From NCBI GenBank assembly GCA_013140575.1, contig JABFSN010000018.1, forward strand, positions 1-45,664: a stretch of DNA of 45,664 nt. The letters run 5' to 3'. The number at the start of each line of letters is the position of its first letter. The stretch's first letter is position 1. The notes beneath the pieces are model-generated. The model did not search any database, was not told where the DNA came from, and was given only the letters and a program-made list of their open reading frames with translations. Of the stretch, positions 1 to 8,661 are shown piece by piece. Both the position numbers and the translations under genes were made by a program. This DNA comes from Phycisphaerales bacterium. Lineage in GTDB: Bacteria; Planctomycetota; Phycisphaerae; UBA1845.

Positions 1-158
1 CTTGCGGCCAGCCGGCCCCCGCGAGACACTGCCTTCCATGGCTCCGCCTCCAGGATATCCGGGTTCCTATGACTCCCGGTATCTTGGAGGCAAGCCAGTT
101 TCCTTTTCAAGTGGACCTATTTAGTGTTGTGACGCAGATTAAGTTTCGGGTCGGGTCG

Positions 159-186
159 CACGGACAACGGTACTCCGTTGTCCGTG
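159..186. repeat. Perfect 12-bp palindrome with TACT loop
   Basis: CACGGACAACGG is followed by TACT and then its exact reverse complement. The stem length and the TACT loop are the same as in the palindromes at 237-264 and 32658-32685, although the stem bases partly differ. This points to a REP-like family whose structure is conserved more than its sequence. Confidence 0.75.
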
Positions 187-236
187 TGAAACCCGCCAGC
201 GCGTTGAAATCGCAGTCGAGGCCGAAAGTCGGAGAT

Positions 237-269
237 CACGGGCAAGCGAGTACGCTTGCCCGTGCCACC
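237..269 (+). repeat. Dispersed palindromic repeat, copy 1
   Basis: CACGGGCAAGCG, loop AGTA, then the exact reverse complement, followed by CCACC. The whole 33-nt unit recurs exactly, inverted, at 32653-32685. Both copies are intergenic, as expected for a REP-like dispersed repeat. Confidence 0.8.
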
Positions 270-375
270 CCGAAAAATTAGGTGTGACGGAACACTAGCC
301 GCCCACCACCTTCGCTGTTTGGCGCCATTGCCCGGCGGATTGGATTCTGCGATCGCCGACCTTAGAATCAAGGCG

Positions 376-1209
376 ATGAATTTTATCAAAATGCATGGCG
401 CGGGAAACGATTTCGTATTCGTTGATCGATTCACCGAACGCGTGGCGGATCCCGCCGACGTCGCCCGGCGGATGTGCGACCGCCACGCCGGCGTCGGGGC
501 CGACGGGTTGATTCTGATTTGCCCGTCCACGACGGCGACCGTGCGGATGGAAATGTACAACACCGACGGTTCGCGCTCGCAAATGTGCGGCAACGGCATC
601 CGCTGCGTGGCCAAGTACGCATACGAGCGCGGGTTGACCCGCGAAGCGTCGATTCCCATCGAAACCGATGACGGCGTGAAGTTGGCCGAATGCACCGTGG
701 AGGGCGGCCGCGTCACGCGTGTGCGCATGGACATGGGCCGGCCGCGGTTCGCGCCGCAGGAGATTCCCGTCCGTCTGACCGGTCCCGCGGTGGTGAATCA
801 TCCCATCGAAATCAACGGCAAGCCGTTTCGCATGACGTGCGTGTCCATGGGCAATCCGCACGCGATTATCTTCGTCGACGATTTGCAATCCGTCGCCTTG
901 AACATCGATGGTCCGGCCGTGGAACGGCACTCGTTATTTCCCGAGCGGGTCAACGTCCATTTCGTGCGGGTCGTCGGCCCGACGCGGGTCACCATGCGTA
1001 CGTGGGAGCGCGGCAGCGGGGCGACGCGGGCGTGCGGAACGGGGGCGTCGGCCGTCTGCGTCGCGGGCGTTCGGACCGAGCGGACGCAGCGCCGCATCAC
1101 CGCCTGCGTCCCGGGCGGGGAGCTGGAATTGGAATGGTCCGAAGCCGGATCGGTGTACATGACCGGACCGGCCGTCGAGGTCTTTCACGGCCATTGGCCC
1201 GGCGAATAG
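376..1209 (+). CDS. dapF: Diaminopimelate epimerase
   Basis: Cytosolic cofactor-independent enzyme that interconverts LL- and meso-diaminopimelate for lysine and peptidoglycan synthesis. The 277-residue product is normal length for DapF. The start at 376 gives MNFIKMHGAGNDFVF, the classical family N-terminus; the frame is open further upstream but without family sequence. Both active-site cysteines of the two-base mechanism are present: Cys71 in MCGNGIRC and Cys220 in RACGTGAS. The substrate-binding signatures YNTDGSR and GNPHAI are also intact. It ends 26 bases before the CMD-like selenoprotein candidate, so the two could be co-transcribed, but no functional link is obvious. Confidence 0.97.
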   Translation: MNFIKMHGAGNDFVFVDRFTERVADPADVARRMCDRHAGVGADGLILICPSTTATVRMEMYNTDGSRSQMCGNGIRCVAKYAYERGLTREASIPIETDDGVKLAECTVEGGRVTRVRMDMGRPRFAPQEIPVRLTGPAVVNHPIEINGKPFRMTCVSMGNPHAIIFVDDLQSVALNIDGPAVERHSLFPERVNVHFVRVVGPTRVTMRTWERGSGATRACGTGASAVCVAGVRTERTQRRITACVPGGELELEWSEAGSVYMTGPAVEVFHGHWPGE

Positions 1210-1235
1210 TCGGCCGAAGCGCGGGAGTGATGACG

Positions 1236-1838
1236 ATGGATCCGATGTACTTGCCCGGCGTGGAACACGCGGAAGTCGGCGGCGCCTACGGCGACCGAAT
1301 CGGGGCGATGAAGTCGCAGGGGCTGCCGGTTCCGCAGATCTGGCACTTGTTCGGGTTCAAGCACGACGCGACCCGGCACCTGGCGCAGTACACGCAGCAG
1401 GTCATGCGCGGTCCGTCCCCGTTGCCGCCCGGTCAACGGGAGTTGATCGCCGCGTTCATTTCGCGGAAGAACCAATGCCGATTCTGAGTGGGCGCCCATG
1501 CCGCGGTCGCGGCCGAACTGCTGGGTGATCAGGCGACGGTGGACGCGGTTCTGGACGACTACCGGACGGCGTCGATTTCCGAAAAGGATCGCGCCCTGTT
1601 CGCGCTCGTCGACCGGATCAACCAGGCGCCGGAACGTGTTTCCCGTGAAGATGTGGAACGCGGACGGCGGGCCGGCTGGTCCGACGAGGCATTGTACGAC
1701 GCCATCACGGTCTGCGCGCTGTTCCGATTCTACAACACCTGGATCGACGCGACCGGCGTGCAGGACATGCCCGCGGCCATGTACCATCACACCGGCAAAC
1801 GTCTGGCCGCCGACGGCTACGCGCCGGCGGACGGGTAG
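1236..1838 (+). CDS. CMD/AhpD-like peroxidase-related protein with in-frame TGA (candidate selenoprotein)
   Basis: Read through one TGA at 1485-1487, the frame gives a single 200-residue protein of the carboxymuconolactone decarboxylase/AhpD-like fold. Members use a CxxCxxxH motif as a thiol redox centre. Here the motif reads Cys81-Arg-Phe-TGA-Val-Gly-Ala-His88, so the stop lies exactly where the His-activated second cysteine belongs. Both sides are family-like (PPGQRELIAAFISRKNQC before, VGAHAAVAAELLGD after) and the frame does not shift. A hairpin follows the TGA at SECIS distance. The likely product therefore has selenocysteine at residue 84 and would be a peroxidase or thiol oxidoreductase. 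GGGAG lies nine bases before ATG 1236; ATG 1230 and GTG 1227 are alternatives. A standard gene caller would split this into two fragments. A nonsense mutation or base error is the main alternative. Confidence 0.8.
1485..1513 (+). promoter_or_regulatory. Candidate bacterial SECIS element after the TGA
   Basis: The TGA at 1485-1487 is followed 12 bases later by GCCGC-GGTC-GCGGC (1500-1513), a perfect 5-bp stem with a GGUC tetraloop. Bacterial SECIS hairpins lie inside the reading frame and present a G or GG(U) in the apical loop roughly 16-37 nt after the UGA. Here 17 bases separate the TGA from the loop. CCCA 1495-1498 can also pair with TGGG 1522-1525 across an asymmetric internal loop. The stem is short and the DNA GC-rich, so chance formation is possible. 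Confidence 0.55.
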
Positions 1839-2215
1839 ACGCGACGGAAGCGCGGCGCGTCATCGGCGATAGTTGTTTTTCGGTAACTGGTCAGCCATTT
1901 GCCATGTTGCGAAGGCGATACCGGGCGACGAACGCACCGTAGGGCGGGTTTCACCCGCCGTCGCATGGCGCCGTTCCGCCGGGCAAACGGCGGGTGAAAC
2001 CCGCCCTACCACTGCAACCACCGCTTGATGGGGTGATCGCGACATTGCAATCGGCTGATCTGTTACACAAGAACCAGCACCGGCCGGTTTTGATTCGATA
2101 ATTCCTGGCCGGTTTTCACCTGATGGATGGCAGCCCTACCCACGGAACTTAACAGTGTGTTCGTTCTCGGGGTATGGCACTCGGCTGACTTGGTACGAAT
2201 CATAAATCCGCGCAT
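1839..2215. other. Intergenic region between convergent genes
   Basis: This non-coding stretch separates the plus-strand selenoprotein candidate from the minus-strand giant dockerin gene. It contains the large inverted repeat at 1939-2009 and a short direct repeat GGCCGGTTTT near 2083 and 2107. I recognise no gene in it. Confidence 0.5.
1939..2009. repeat. Large inverted repeat with 23-bp perfect arms
   Basis: Arms 1939-1961 and 1987-2009 are exact reverse complements and flank a 25-base centre. Each arm is itself a hairpin (GGCGGGT-TTC-ACCCGCC). It begins GTAGGGCGGG, resembling GTAGGGTGGGC at 44464-44484. It could act as a bidirectional terminator, but it lies over 200 bases beyond the minus-strand stop and has no T-run. 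A dispersed REP-type pair is more likely. Confidence 0.8.
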
Positions 2216-2249
2216 GGCAGGGGCCGCCCGTTACCGGACGGCCCCTGCC
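2216..2249 (-). terminator. Terminator-like hairpin after the first giant dockerin gene
   Basis: In the minus-strand transcript this forms a 15-bp stem (one G-U pair) closed by a GUAA loop, starting 24 bases past the stop codon. It lacks a clear U-run. A sequence-related hairpin sits at the same place after the paralogous gene (8604-8638), which supports a functional 3' end. Confidence 0.6.
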
Positions 2250-2273
2250 TGCATCAATCAACGAACGTGCGTC

Positions 2274-5200
2274 CTACCGCACGTACACGGTCACTTCGGC
2301 GTTCGACCGCAGCGGGATGACCCGCCGACCGGAGCCGACTAGAACCGTGGCGTTTTCACCATCGCGAACCGCCAGTCGGAACGTCCCGCTCGCGTCGTCC
2401 GACGCGTGGAACGTGAACGATCCCAGATAGGCCTTGCCCGGGTTGGTCACCGAACCGGCGCCCACCGCGGCCGCCAATCGGCCCGTGGACAAGTCCTGCG
2501 CCCGGTAGCTTTCGTGGTGCCCGAACACGTAACTCTTGTGGTTTACGTTCACCGCCAAGTTACGGAGTTCGAGCGCCCCGCTCCGGCCGCCGCCCGCATC
2601 CACGGCCAACTGATAGCCGCGGAAATCGGCCACGCCGTCCGCATACACGTGCACGATCACGTCCTGCCCGGCACGGACCGCGGACTTCTCCGGCACCAAC
2701 TGCAACGACACCGGAGCGATGGCCCGACTTGCATCGGATCGCAACGCTGCGTCGTCACCAACCGGGCTCGCCGGCGAAGGCCCCGCCGAACAATTGCACG
2801 AGTTTACCCCCGAGAATGCATCGAGCACGCCGAGGATATCGAATATGTCGTGCATCCCGTCGCCCGTGCAGTCGGCGAGGTCCGTGTCCAGCGACGAACA
2901 CGTGGTGAACACGCCCGCGAAGCCGTCCAGCACGCACAGGATGTCGAATATGTCGACCATCCCGTCGTGATTAACGTCGCCGAACACGTTTTGCGTGTGC
3001 GTGCAACCGGCGGCGGTGCACTGGTCCCACGTACAGACGTCGTTGTCGTCGCAGTCCTCCTGCGTCGTGCACGCCGGCGCTGCGCAGTCGCAGCAGATCC
3101 GGTTGATGCCGCCTCCGAGGGGCACTACGGTCTCAACGCAGGTCATGCCCGGCACGCACAGACCGACGCACCTGGGCGCCAATCCTGGAACCGGCGCCTC
3201 AACCACCTGGCACGAGTTGGGATCGCGGCACTCGCAATCCGCGACCGAGGTCACGCCCGTGAGCACGTTGTAGTCCATGCACCGCGGGATGCACTGGTCG
3301 TTGCCGGCCTGGCCGATGCCCATCCGGATGGTACCGGTGGTCGAGCCCATCATTCCGGCCAGCAGACTGCCGGGTGCACCCTGGAACTCGATCTCGTAGA
3401 AGATGTCGAAGAAACTATCGACCGCGAAACCGCTGCCCGGCGGGCCCTGACGCACCAACGTGGTATGGCCCGGGCTGGGCATGCCGAAGCCCGTTCCGGC
3501 CCTGATCCGCAGCAGATCGAAGTCCGGATCACCCGGCGGCAGTTGGCCTTGCAGCATGAACATCTCGGTCGGGAACGACTGCACCTCCGACCCCGGCGTG
3601 CGCGGTCCGGTATGGGTCTGGCACTGCACCTGCATGGCGATGTTGCGGTTGAAGCCGCCCAGCGGTCCCGTTCCCTGCATCTGCATGAAGAGGAACGAGT
3701 CGAAGGTCTCGATCGCCCCACCGAGGCTCCCGCCCGGCATCTCCGTCTGATTAAAGAACTTGTCGTGATTCGCGTCGACCTCGATCGTCGCGCCCGCCGG
3801 CAAGCCCGCAATCATCTCGTGGAGATCCTGCGGACTGACGTACCCGCCGCAACCCGCCGGCGGCAGCGTAATCGTCCCGCCGCCGTTGTCGGGCACCACG
3901 CAGGGCGCGCCGGCCGGCGTCGGTGAAGGCGGACAGGCAAACGGCAGACAATCCGCAACGCCGGACAGATCCGGTTCGCAATCCACCACGACTGGAGTGC
4001 AATCACAGCAGATTTCATAACCGCCGCCCGCGATCGGCGTGATCGTCTCCTCGCACGTCTCGTTCGTCGGGCACGCCCCCGTGCAGAACGGCACGACACC
4101 CGGAGTTACGTCCAGATGGCAGTCATTCGGCAGGCGGCAGTCGCACTCGATGACCGTGACGTTGCCCTGCACAACCTGCGCACAGCGCGGTTGGCAGTTT
4201 TCCTGTGTCGGCACGATCGTTGTCTGGCAGTCCTGCGTTTGCAGGTTGGCACACGGCGACACAGGCGGCGCCGGCAGCAGCGGGCACACCGAGTTCGGCG
4301 GCTCGCAAGCGTCGTCCGTACCGTTCATCGGATTGAGGTCGCCCAGACAGGTCGAACCTGCGCCCTGCGGCGTCCCGCCCGCCTCGTCACAGCACAGCGG
4401 ATCCATGTTTAGGCAACCGCCTCCAGGGTTGGGGATGCAGCAGGCTTCCGTGGCCGCGCCGCACATCGAACCCGCGGGCTGAACCGAGGCGCCCGGAATC
4501 ATCGCGCAGCAATCGGGATCGAGATTGGAGCACACGCCATTGACGCAGCACGGTTGCGGCGTACACGGAGTCAACGCGCCCGCGATGAACGTGCCGTTGC
4601 AGCACTCCGAGAACTCGATCGAGCAGTTGCCGGCCGCGTCGCAGCACTTGCCCTGGTTTCCGCAGGTGGCCGCGCCGGTAAACATTCCGCCCTGCGCTTC
4701 GCAACACGACTGGAACATGATCTGACAGGTCCCGTTGATGCAGCAGGCGCCCAGCGGTCCGCACGGGACATTCGGGCCCAACCACGTCCCCTGGCAGTCT
4801 GCAAGGGTGGTGATGAGACAACCGTTGCCCAGCGCGCTCAATTCGCAGCACGCACCCGTGTCGCACGGATCGTCGGGAATCTCTTCCCAACTCGTATCGC
4901 TGTGGATGTTCACGCCGTGCTTCGGCGGCGGCGTGCAGTGCGACACAAACTTGATGACACCGACGATCGGACCGCCGCCCACGTTCGTAAACGGAACGTC
5001 CGGCTGACCGTTGGGCGTGACGAACCACAGTTCCGCGGGGGGCAGTTCAATAACGGGCCCGCCCACCACGTGAACCGCGTTGAGCGCCCGCACGGTCATG
5101 CCCATGCCCTGCAATTCCATGTCCACAAAGACATCGAAGAAGCTATCCACCGACGGCAATTCCAACGCCGGCGGCGGCTCGGACACCACCGCGCCGTGAC

Positions 5201-7991
5201 TCTGCTGGTTGGGGTTCAGCGTCATGCGAACCGCTCCCAAGACTGGATGTGCGCCCACCAGGTCCATGGCGATGATCTCGGTCTCGATTTGCGGCGCCCC
5301 CGGCAGCTTGTTCGTGCGACTGATCACCGTCGGTCCCTGCAGCTGCAAATCAAACATCTGCCCCGGGAACGCGTTCAGTGCAATCGTCACCTGCGCCGTC
5401 GTGACCGGCATCTCGTCGACCCCGCCCTTCGGATACTTCCGGATCGGCGGCCGCGGCTGCGGTAGTGCCGGCACGCCCGGATTCACCGGTTGGCACCACA
5501 GCGCCTTGCGGCACGGCGTGCCGTCGGCACAATTGGCGTCCGTCTGGCACGCCATACCGTTCTCGCACGTTCCGTATTTGTGCAGATTCAGCAGGTAAAA
5601 CGCCATGTCGATCGACTTGGTTGGATCGTCGCAGCACTGCGTGTAGGCCGGCTGGCTGCAATGCAGCTCGTTCATCCAGTGATAGACCCACTCGCCCGGG
5701 CAGCCCATGTGGAGCGACCCCATGAAGGCGTCGTCCTTGTGCTGGTAGCCCGGAGGCGTCGTGTGCCACCCCCAGAAATCCTGGGTAATGGTCTCGCCGG
5801 TTTTGATCCCCTGCCACTGACCGGGGATCGGTCCGGGGATGGGCACCAGACCGACCTCCGCCTGGATGCTCAGCCAGTAGGTCTTGCTCGGACGCGGCGT
5901 GAAAACGCCCGTCGTCGGATCGAATTCATCGGGCGCCGCGAAGTTGTGGTCCAGACACTGCGGCAGGTCGACGTCGTAACAGAAGATACGATGACCGTCC
6001 CAGCCGGTCTTGGAAATATCCGTCCGCGTCACCTGATTATTCGGCACCACCCACTGAATCAGGAGGTTGCCCGGGCGGCTGACGGCCGTGTTGCAGTCGG
6101 ACGCGCCGCCTACCGCGTTGACGACGAGGGGACCAAGGCCCTGCTGGCAGGTCGTGATCAGGCTGGGGTTCAGGTACCCGCAGATGCGGACCATGCTCCC
6201 CACGCCGTACGTCCCGAGCGCCGCGGGATTAAAGATAAGGTATTGGAACGAGCTGCCCTTGGGTTGGAACAGGATGCAGCCCGCTTCCACGCCCTGAATT
6301 AGTGTTCCGCACAGATCGATCGGGGCCAACCCCGGCGGCGTCGGTCCACAAGCCGTCGGCGGAACGTCCTCGTGGACGGCGACGAACCACCCGTCCGGAT
6401 TCCGCAACGATGTACCGCCGCCCACGGGCGGTTCAAACGCTGAATCAAAGTAACTTCCGTACCATCGGATGCGGTCCACCGACCGTCGTGGGGCGGCGGT
6501 GTTGCAGCAATCGAGACCGCCGGTCGCCAGACACTGGTAAACCCCAAGGTCGCCCAAATTGATCAGGCCGTCGCAATTCAGATCGGCGCGATCACAGCCC
6601 GCGGCCCCGCCCCCGCCAAAGCAACTGGCGATGAAACCCTGATCTGTAGCGTTGCAAAGACCGTCGGCGTTGAAATCGCAGGTGCAATCGGGGCATTCGA
6701 CGCAGAAGTCGTCGGCGATGACCCAGTTTTCGTACGGCGGAGGGTCGTTCGGGCAGGTCACCGTCACGCAGTTGTCGCCGATAAACGGCTGGCCCTGCCA
6801 TATCTGAGTGCACTCAAGCGGAAGAACGTCGATGCACCGTGTGCCGGGCAGCTTGGCCGGCTTGCAGCACGCCGCGGTGACCTTGTCATCGTTGGGAATT
6901 TTGCCCGGATTGGCCGGCGCGATGCCGTGGGCGATCAACATGGCCAATTCCGGCGAGATGCCCGGCTTGCGGATGTCCGGCGGCTGACCGCCGCCCCCGC
7001 ACTCGCAGGCCAACTGACAGGGACCGTTCGCCAGACCGCCGCAACCGACATCCCACCCGCCGAAGCAGCAAGCTGGATTAATGCCGCACACACACTGCTC
7101 GCACGCCGGATCGCCGCAGCCCGGCTGAAACGGGGGTTGGGGGTCACAGCACGGACCCACGCCGGCGGGGAGGGGCGCTCCGCAGCCTTCCATCCACTGG
7201 CCAGGGAAAAAGTCGCCTGCGGCGAATCCGTTGTTCGTGGCGGTATCGACCAGGCCGTCGCAGTCGCTGTCAAAACTGGTGCCCGGGTCGAGGTGCGACA
7301 GCGTCGGTCCGGAGGCCGATCCGCTGTGCGTCCACCAGCCCGTGGCGGTAAGTGACAAGGTCGTGGTCAACGACACCGGGCTGCCGACACCGCCGCCGAC
7401 GCGCGAAAACGTCAGCACGGCGTTGACCGGCAGGGTGTTCGTGTAGGAACCGCCCTCGGCGCACTCGTGATTCAACGTCATCGTGCCCGTGGTCTGCGTC
7501 GCATCCAGGCACACGTCCACATCCCACTGTTCCGTGGAACTGTTGGCGTAAGTGACCGTGATCGGGTCGCAGCTTGCCAGGTGCAACGCCACGATCTCGA
7601 TGGGGATCAGCTCGCCGACGCTGCCGGTGGTGAACGTCGGTGCCGTGGGCGCCAACCGACGCACGATCGTGTCGACCGGCGCGTTGGGCACGGGGGTGGG
7701 GAATATGGTCAGCGGAACACCCCCCAGCACGACACCGCTGTTGTACTCCACCGAACTCGAGCCGCCGAGCGACGTAAAAAAGCCGGCGGAGATCGTTTGG
7801 TAGTCGTAGGTTCCGCCGCCGCACGGCGTCACCCAAAGATCGTCACCCGGGCTGACCGGTCCGCTCGCCGCGACCGGTTGCACGGCCCATGCCAATGTGG
7901 CCGCGACACCGGCGACGAACGTCGCACGCCGCCACGGTCGATTCGTTTCACCTGACATCCAACACCGTCCCATTTGTTTCACCATGTTCAT
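2274..7991 (-). CDS. Giant secreted Cys-rich dockerin/cohesin-like protein
   Basis: The product is 1905 residues from ATG 7991 (MNMVKQMGRCW). That start precedes a signal peptide with hydrophobic core FVAGVAATLAWAVQPVAASG; an upstream GTG frame lies in the leader and lacks one. In order come a beta-rich N-terminal region, Cys clusters, a first dockerin-like pair (CDFNADGLCNATD, DLNCDGLINLGDL), a beta-rich middle and a dense run of Cys repeats such as CCVNGVCSNLDPDCC. Then comes a module of about 200 residues starting CVVPDNGGGTITLPPAGC, a C-terminal dockerin pair (GDVNHDGMVDIFDILCVLD, GDGMHDIFDILGVLD) and a cohesin-like beta domain (about 145 residues). Likely extracellular or surface-attached. 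The module recurs twice in the neighbouring paralogue. No catalytic domain was recognised, so the role is unknown; adhesion or scaffolding is inference. Confidence 0.85.
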   Translation of the reverse strand: MNMVKQMGRCWMSGETNRPWRRATFVAGVAATLAWAVQPVAASGPVSPGDDLWVTPCGGGTYDYQTISAGFFTSLGGSSSVEYNSGVVLGGVPLTIFPTPVPNAPVDTIVRRLAPTAPTFTTGSVGELIPIEIVALHLASCDPITVTYANSSTEQWDVDVCLDATQTTGTMTLNHECAEGGSYTNTLPVNAVLTFSRVGGGVGSPVSLTTTLSLTATGWWTHSGSASGPTLSHLDPGTSFDSDCDGLVDTATNNGFAAGDFFPGQWMEGCGAPLPAGVGPCCDPQPPFQPGCGDPACEQCVCGINPACCFGGWDVGCGGLANGPCQLACECGGGGQPPDIRKPGISPELAMLIAHGIAPANPGKIPNDDKVTAACCKPAKLPGTRCIDVLPLECTQIWQGQPFIGDNCVTVTCPNDPPPYENWVIADDFCVECPDCTCDFNADGLCNATDQGFIASCFGGGGAAGCDRADLNCDGLINLGDLGVYQCLATGGLDCCNTAAPRRSVDRIRWYGSYFDSAFEPPVGGGTSLRNPDGWFVAVHEDVPPTACGPTPPGLAPIDLCGTLIQGVEAGCILFQPKGSSFQYLIFNPAALGTYGVGSMVRICGYLNPSLITTCQQGLGPLVVNAVGGASDCNTAVSRPGNLLIQWVVPNNQVTRTDISKTGWDGHRIFCYDVDLPQCLDHNFAAPDEFDPTTGVFTPRPSKTYWLSIQAEVGLVPIPGPIPGQWQGIKTGETITQDFWGWHTTPPGYQHKDDAFMGSLHMGCPGEWVYHWMNELHCSQPAYTQCCDDPTKSIDMAFYLLNLHKYGTCENGMACQTDANCADGTPCRKALWCQPVNPGVPALPQPRPPIRKYPKGGVDEMPVTTAQVTIALNAFPGQMFDLQLQGPTVISRTNKLPGAPQIETEIIAMDLVGAHPVLGAVRMTLNPNQQSHGAVVSEPPPALELPSVDSFFDVFVDMELQGMGMTVRALNAVHVVGGPVIELPPAELWFVTPNGQPDVPFTNVGGGPIVGVIKFVSHCTPPPKHGVNIHSDTSWEEIPDDPCDTGACCELSALGNGCLITTLADCQGTWLGPNVPCGPLGACCINGTCQIMFQSCCEAQGGMFTGAATCGNQGKCCDAAGNCSIEFSECCNGTFIAGALTPCTPQPCCVNGVCSNLDPDCCAMIPGASVQPAGSMCGAATEACCIPNPGGGCLNMDPLCCDEAGGTPQGAGSTCLGDLNPMNGTDDACEPPNSVCPLLPAPPVSPCANLQTQDCQTTIVPTQENCQPRCAQVVQGNVTVIECDCRLPNDCHLDVTPGVVPFCTGACPTNETCEETITPIAGGGYEICCDCTPVVVDCEPDLSGVADCLPFACPPSPTPAGAPCVVPDNGGGTITLPPAGCGGYVSPQDLHEMIAGLPAGATIEVDANHDKFFNQTEMPGGSLGGAIETFDSFLFMQMQGTGPLGGFNRNIAMQVQCQTHTGPRTPGSEVQSFPTEMFMLQGQLPPGDPDFDLLRIRAGTGFGMPSPGHTTLVRQGPPGSGFAVDSFFDIFYEIEFQGAPGSLLAGMMGSTTGTIRMGIGQAGNDQCIPRCMDYNVLTGVTSVADCECRDPNSCQVVEAPVPGLAPRCVGLCVPGMTCVETVVPLGGGINRICCDCAAPACTTQEDCDDNDVCTWDQCTAAGCTHTQNVFGDVNHDGMVDIFDILCVLDGFAGVFTTCSSLDTDLADCTGDGMHDIFDILGVLDAFSGVNSCNCSAGPSPASPVGDDAALRSDASRAIAPVSLQLVPEKSAVRAGQDVIVHVYADGVADFRGYQLAVDAGGGRSGALELRNLAVNVNHKSYVFGHHESYRAQDLSTGRLAAAVGAGSVTNPGKAYLGSFTFHASDDASGTFRLAVRDGENATVLVGSGRRVIPLRSNAEVTVYVR

Positions 7992-8460
7992 AATCCCCGA
8001 ATCTCCTCGCCGGTCGCTTCGCGCCGGCCGCCCTTGTGTTGCGCTGGTGCTAGACGGTCGGAACTCCGTAGCGCAGACGCCACGAAACACGCTACTCCAT
8101 CAACACGACAACCAACCCAGAAATCGATCCGGAAGTGATGACCGCGACGGAGCCCGGGTGGAATTCCCGGCTGCACTCCAACCCGGTCGCCCTCCCCCTT
8201 CTGCTAAATCCACCGCCGAGGGTGACACCCATCGGCAACAATCGACGCTTCATTTCGTTTCCCCCGCGCCCGCAATTCTACGCAACGCGGAAAGCCCGCG
8301 AACCCGATGCGCCAACGGCGAGTGAACGCTTCCGCGTATGAACGCCTTCGCGAGTGAACCCGCCGTGCGGACATGTTGCACGGCGCGCCCCGGTCGTCGA
8401 GGCACACCTCCGCCCTTTGCGTCTGAACGCGTAATGGGACCTACGACCGGCTCAAACAAC
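7992..8460 (-). promoter_or_regulatory. Long conserved 5' leader of the first giant gene
   Basis: About 470 bases separate the predicted promoter from ATG 7991, and the region aligns along its length with the leader of the paralogue (11395-11848). Shared plus-strand blocks include GTGTTGCGCTGGTGC, CACGAAACACGCTA, AACACGACAACCAA, GGTCGCCCTCCCCCT and TCTGAACGCGTAATGGGACC. GAGGAG lies about 11 bases before the start. It may be a regulatory 5' UTR or simply the remains of a duplication. No known riboswitch was recognised. Confidence 0.5.
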
Positions 8461-8464
8461 CGCC

Positions 8465-8494
8465 ATGTTAAGCGAAATGTTAATAAAAATGCAA
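8465..8494 (-). promoter_or_regulatory. Predicted sigma-70-type promoter, first giant gene
   Basis: On the minus strand, TTGCAT (8494-8489) and TAACAT (8470-8465) are separated by 18 bases. The homologous place upstream of the paralogue has TTGTGT-18-TATCAT. Conserved spacing and -10-like boxes support the call. Transcription would start near 8458. Confidence 0.45.
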
Positions 8495-8603
8495 CAAAAA
8501 TGCCGCGACAACACAACCAGTTTTATGGGAACTGTAAGTACTAGAGTCACGTATTACGATTCTGTTCATTATGGGTGGATTTCTGGAACCACCCTCGGCG
8601 CAT

Positions 8604-8638
8604 GGCAAGGGCCGCCCGGTGTCCGGACGGCCCATGCC
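8604..8638 (-). terminator. Terminator-like hairpin after the second giant dockerin gene
   Basis: A 16-base stem with one mismatch and one G-U pair closes on a three-base loop, 24 bases beyond the stop codon. The sequence is homologous to the hairpin at 2216-2249 (shared GGGCCGTCCGG core). There is no T-run. Confidence 0.55.
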
Positions 8639-8661
8639 TGAATCACTCAACAAGCTGCGGG

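Larger units (their letters stand above)
1..375. other. Non-coding region upstream of dapF
   Basis: I see no convincing gene here. The stretch holds two separate perfect 12-bp hairpins with four-base loops (listed individually). The open frame continuing upstream of the dapF start has no conserved protein sequence before position 376. No clear promoter can be named. Confidence 0.5.

Noticed and set aside
1488-1838. Separate gene starting with GTG after the TGA
   Set aside because: The frame is identical to the upstream half, the GTG encodes the conserved Val of the CxxUVGAH motif, and there is no ribosome site; one readthrough protein explains both parts.
2406-3926. Long open frame on the plus strand opposite the giant dockerin gene
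   Set aside because: It is the antisense shadow of a Cys-rich, GC-rich gene; its translation is Arg/His/Val-rich without domains or signal peptide, while the minus strand has clear modules.
7992-8090. Extension of the first giant protein to an upstream GTG
   Set aside because: The matching frame also exists in the paralogue, but it would place about 33 residues before a normal signal peptide; both genes have their best start just before that signal.
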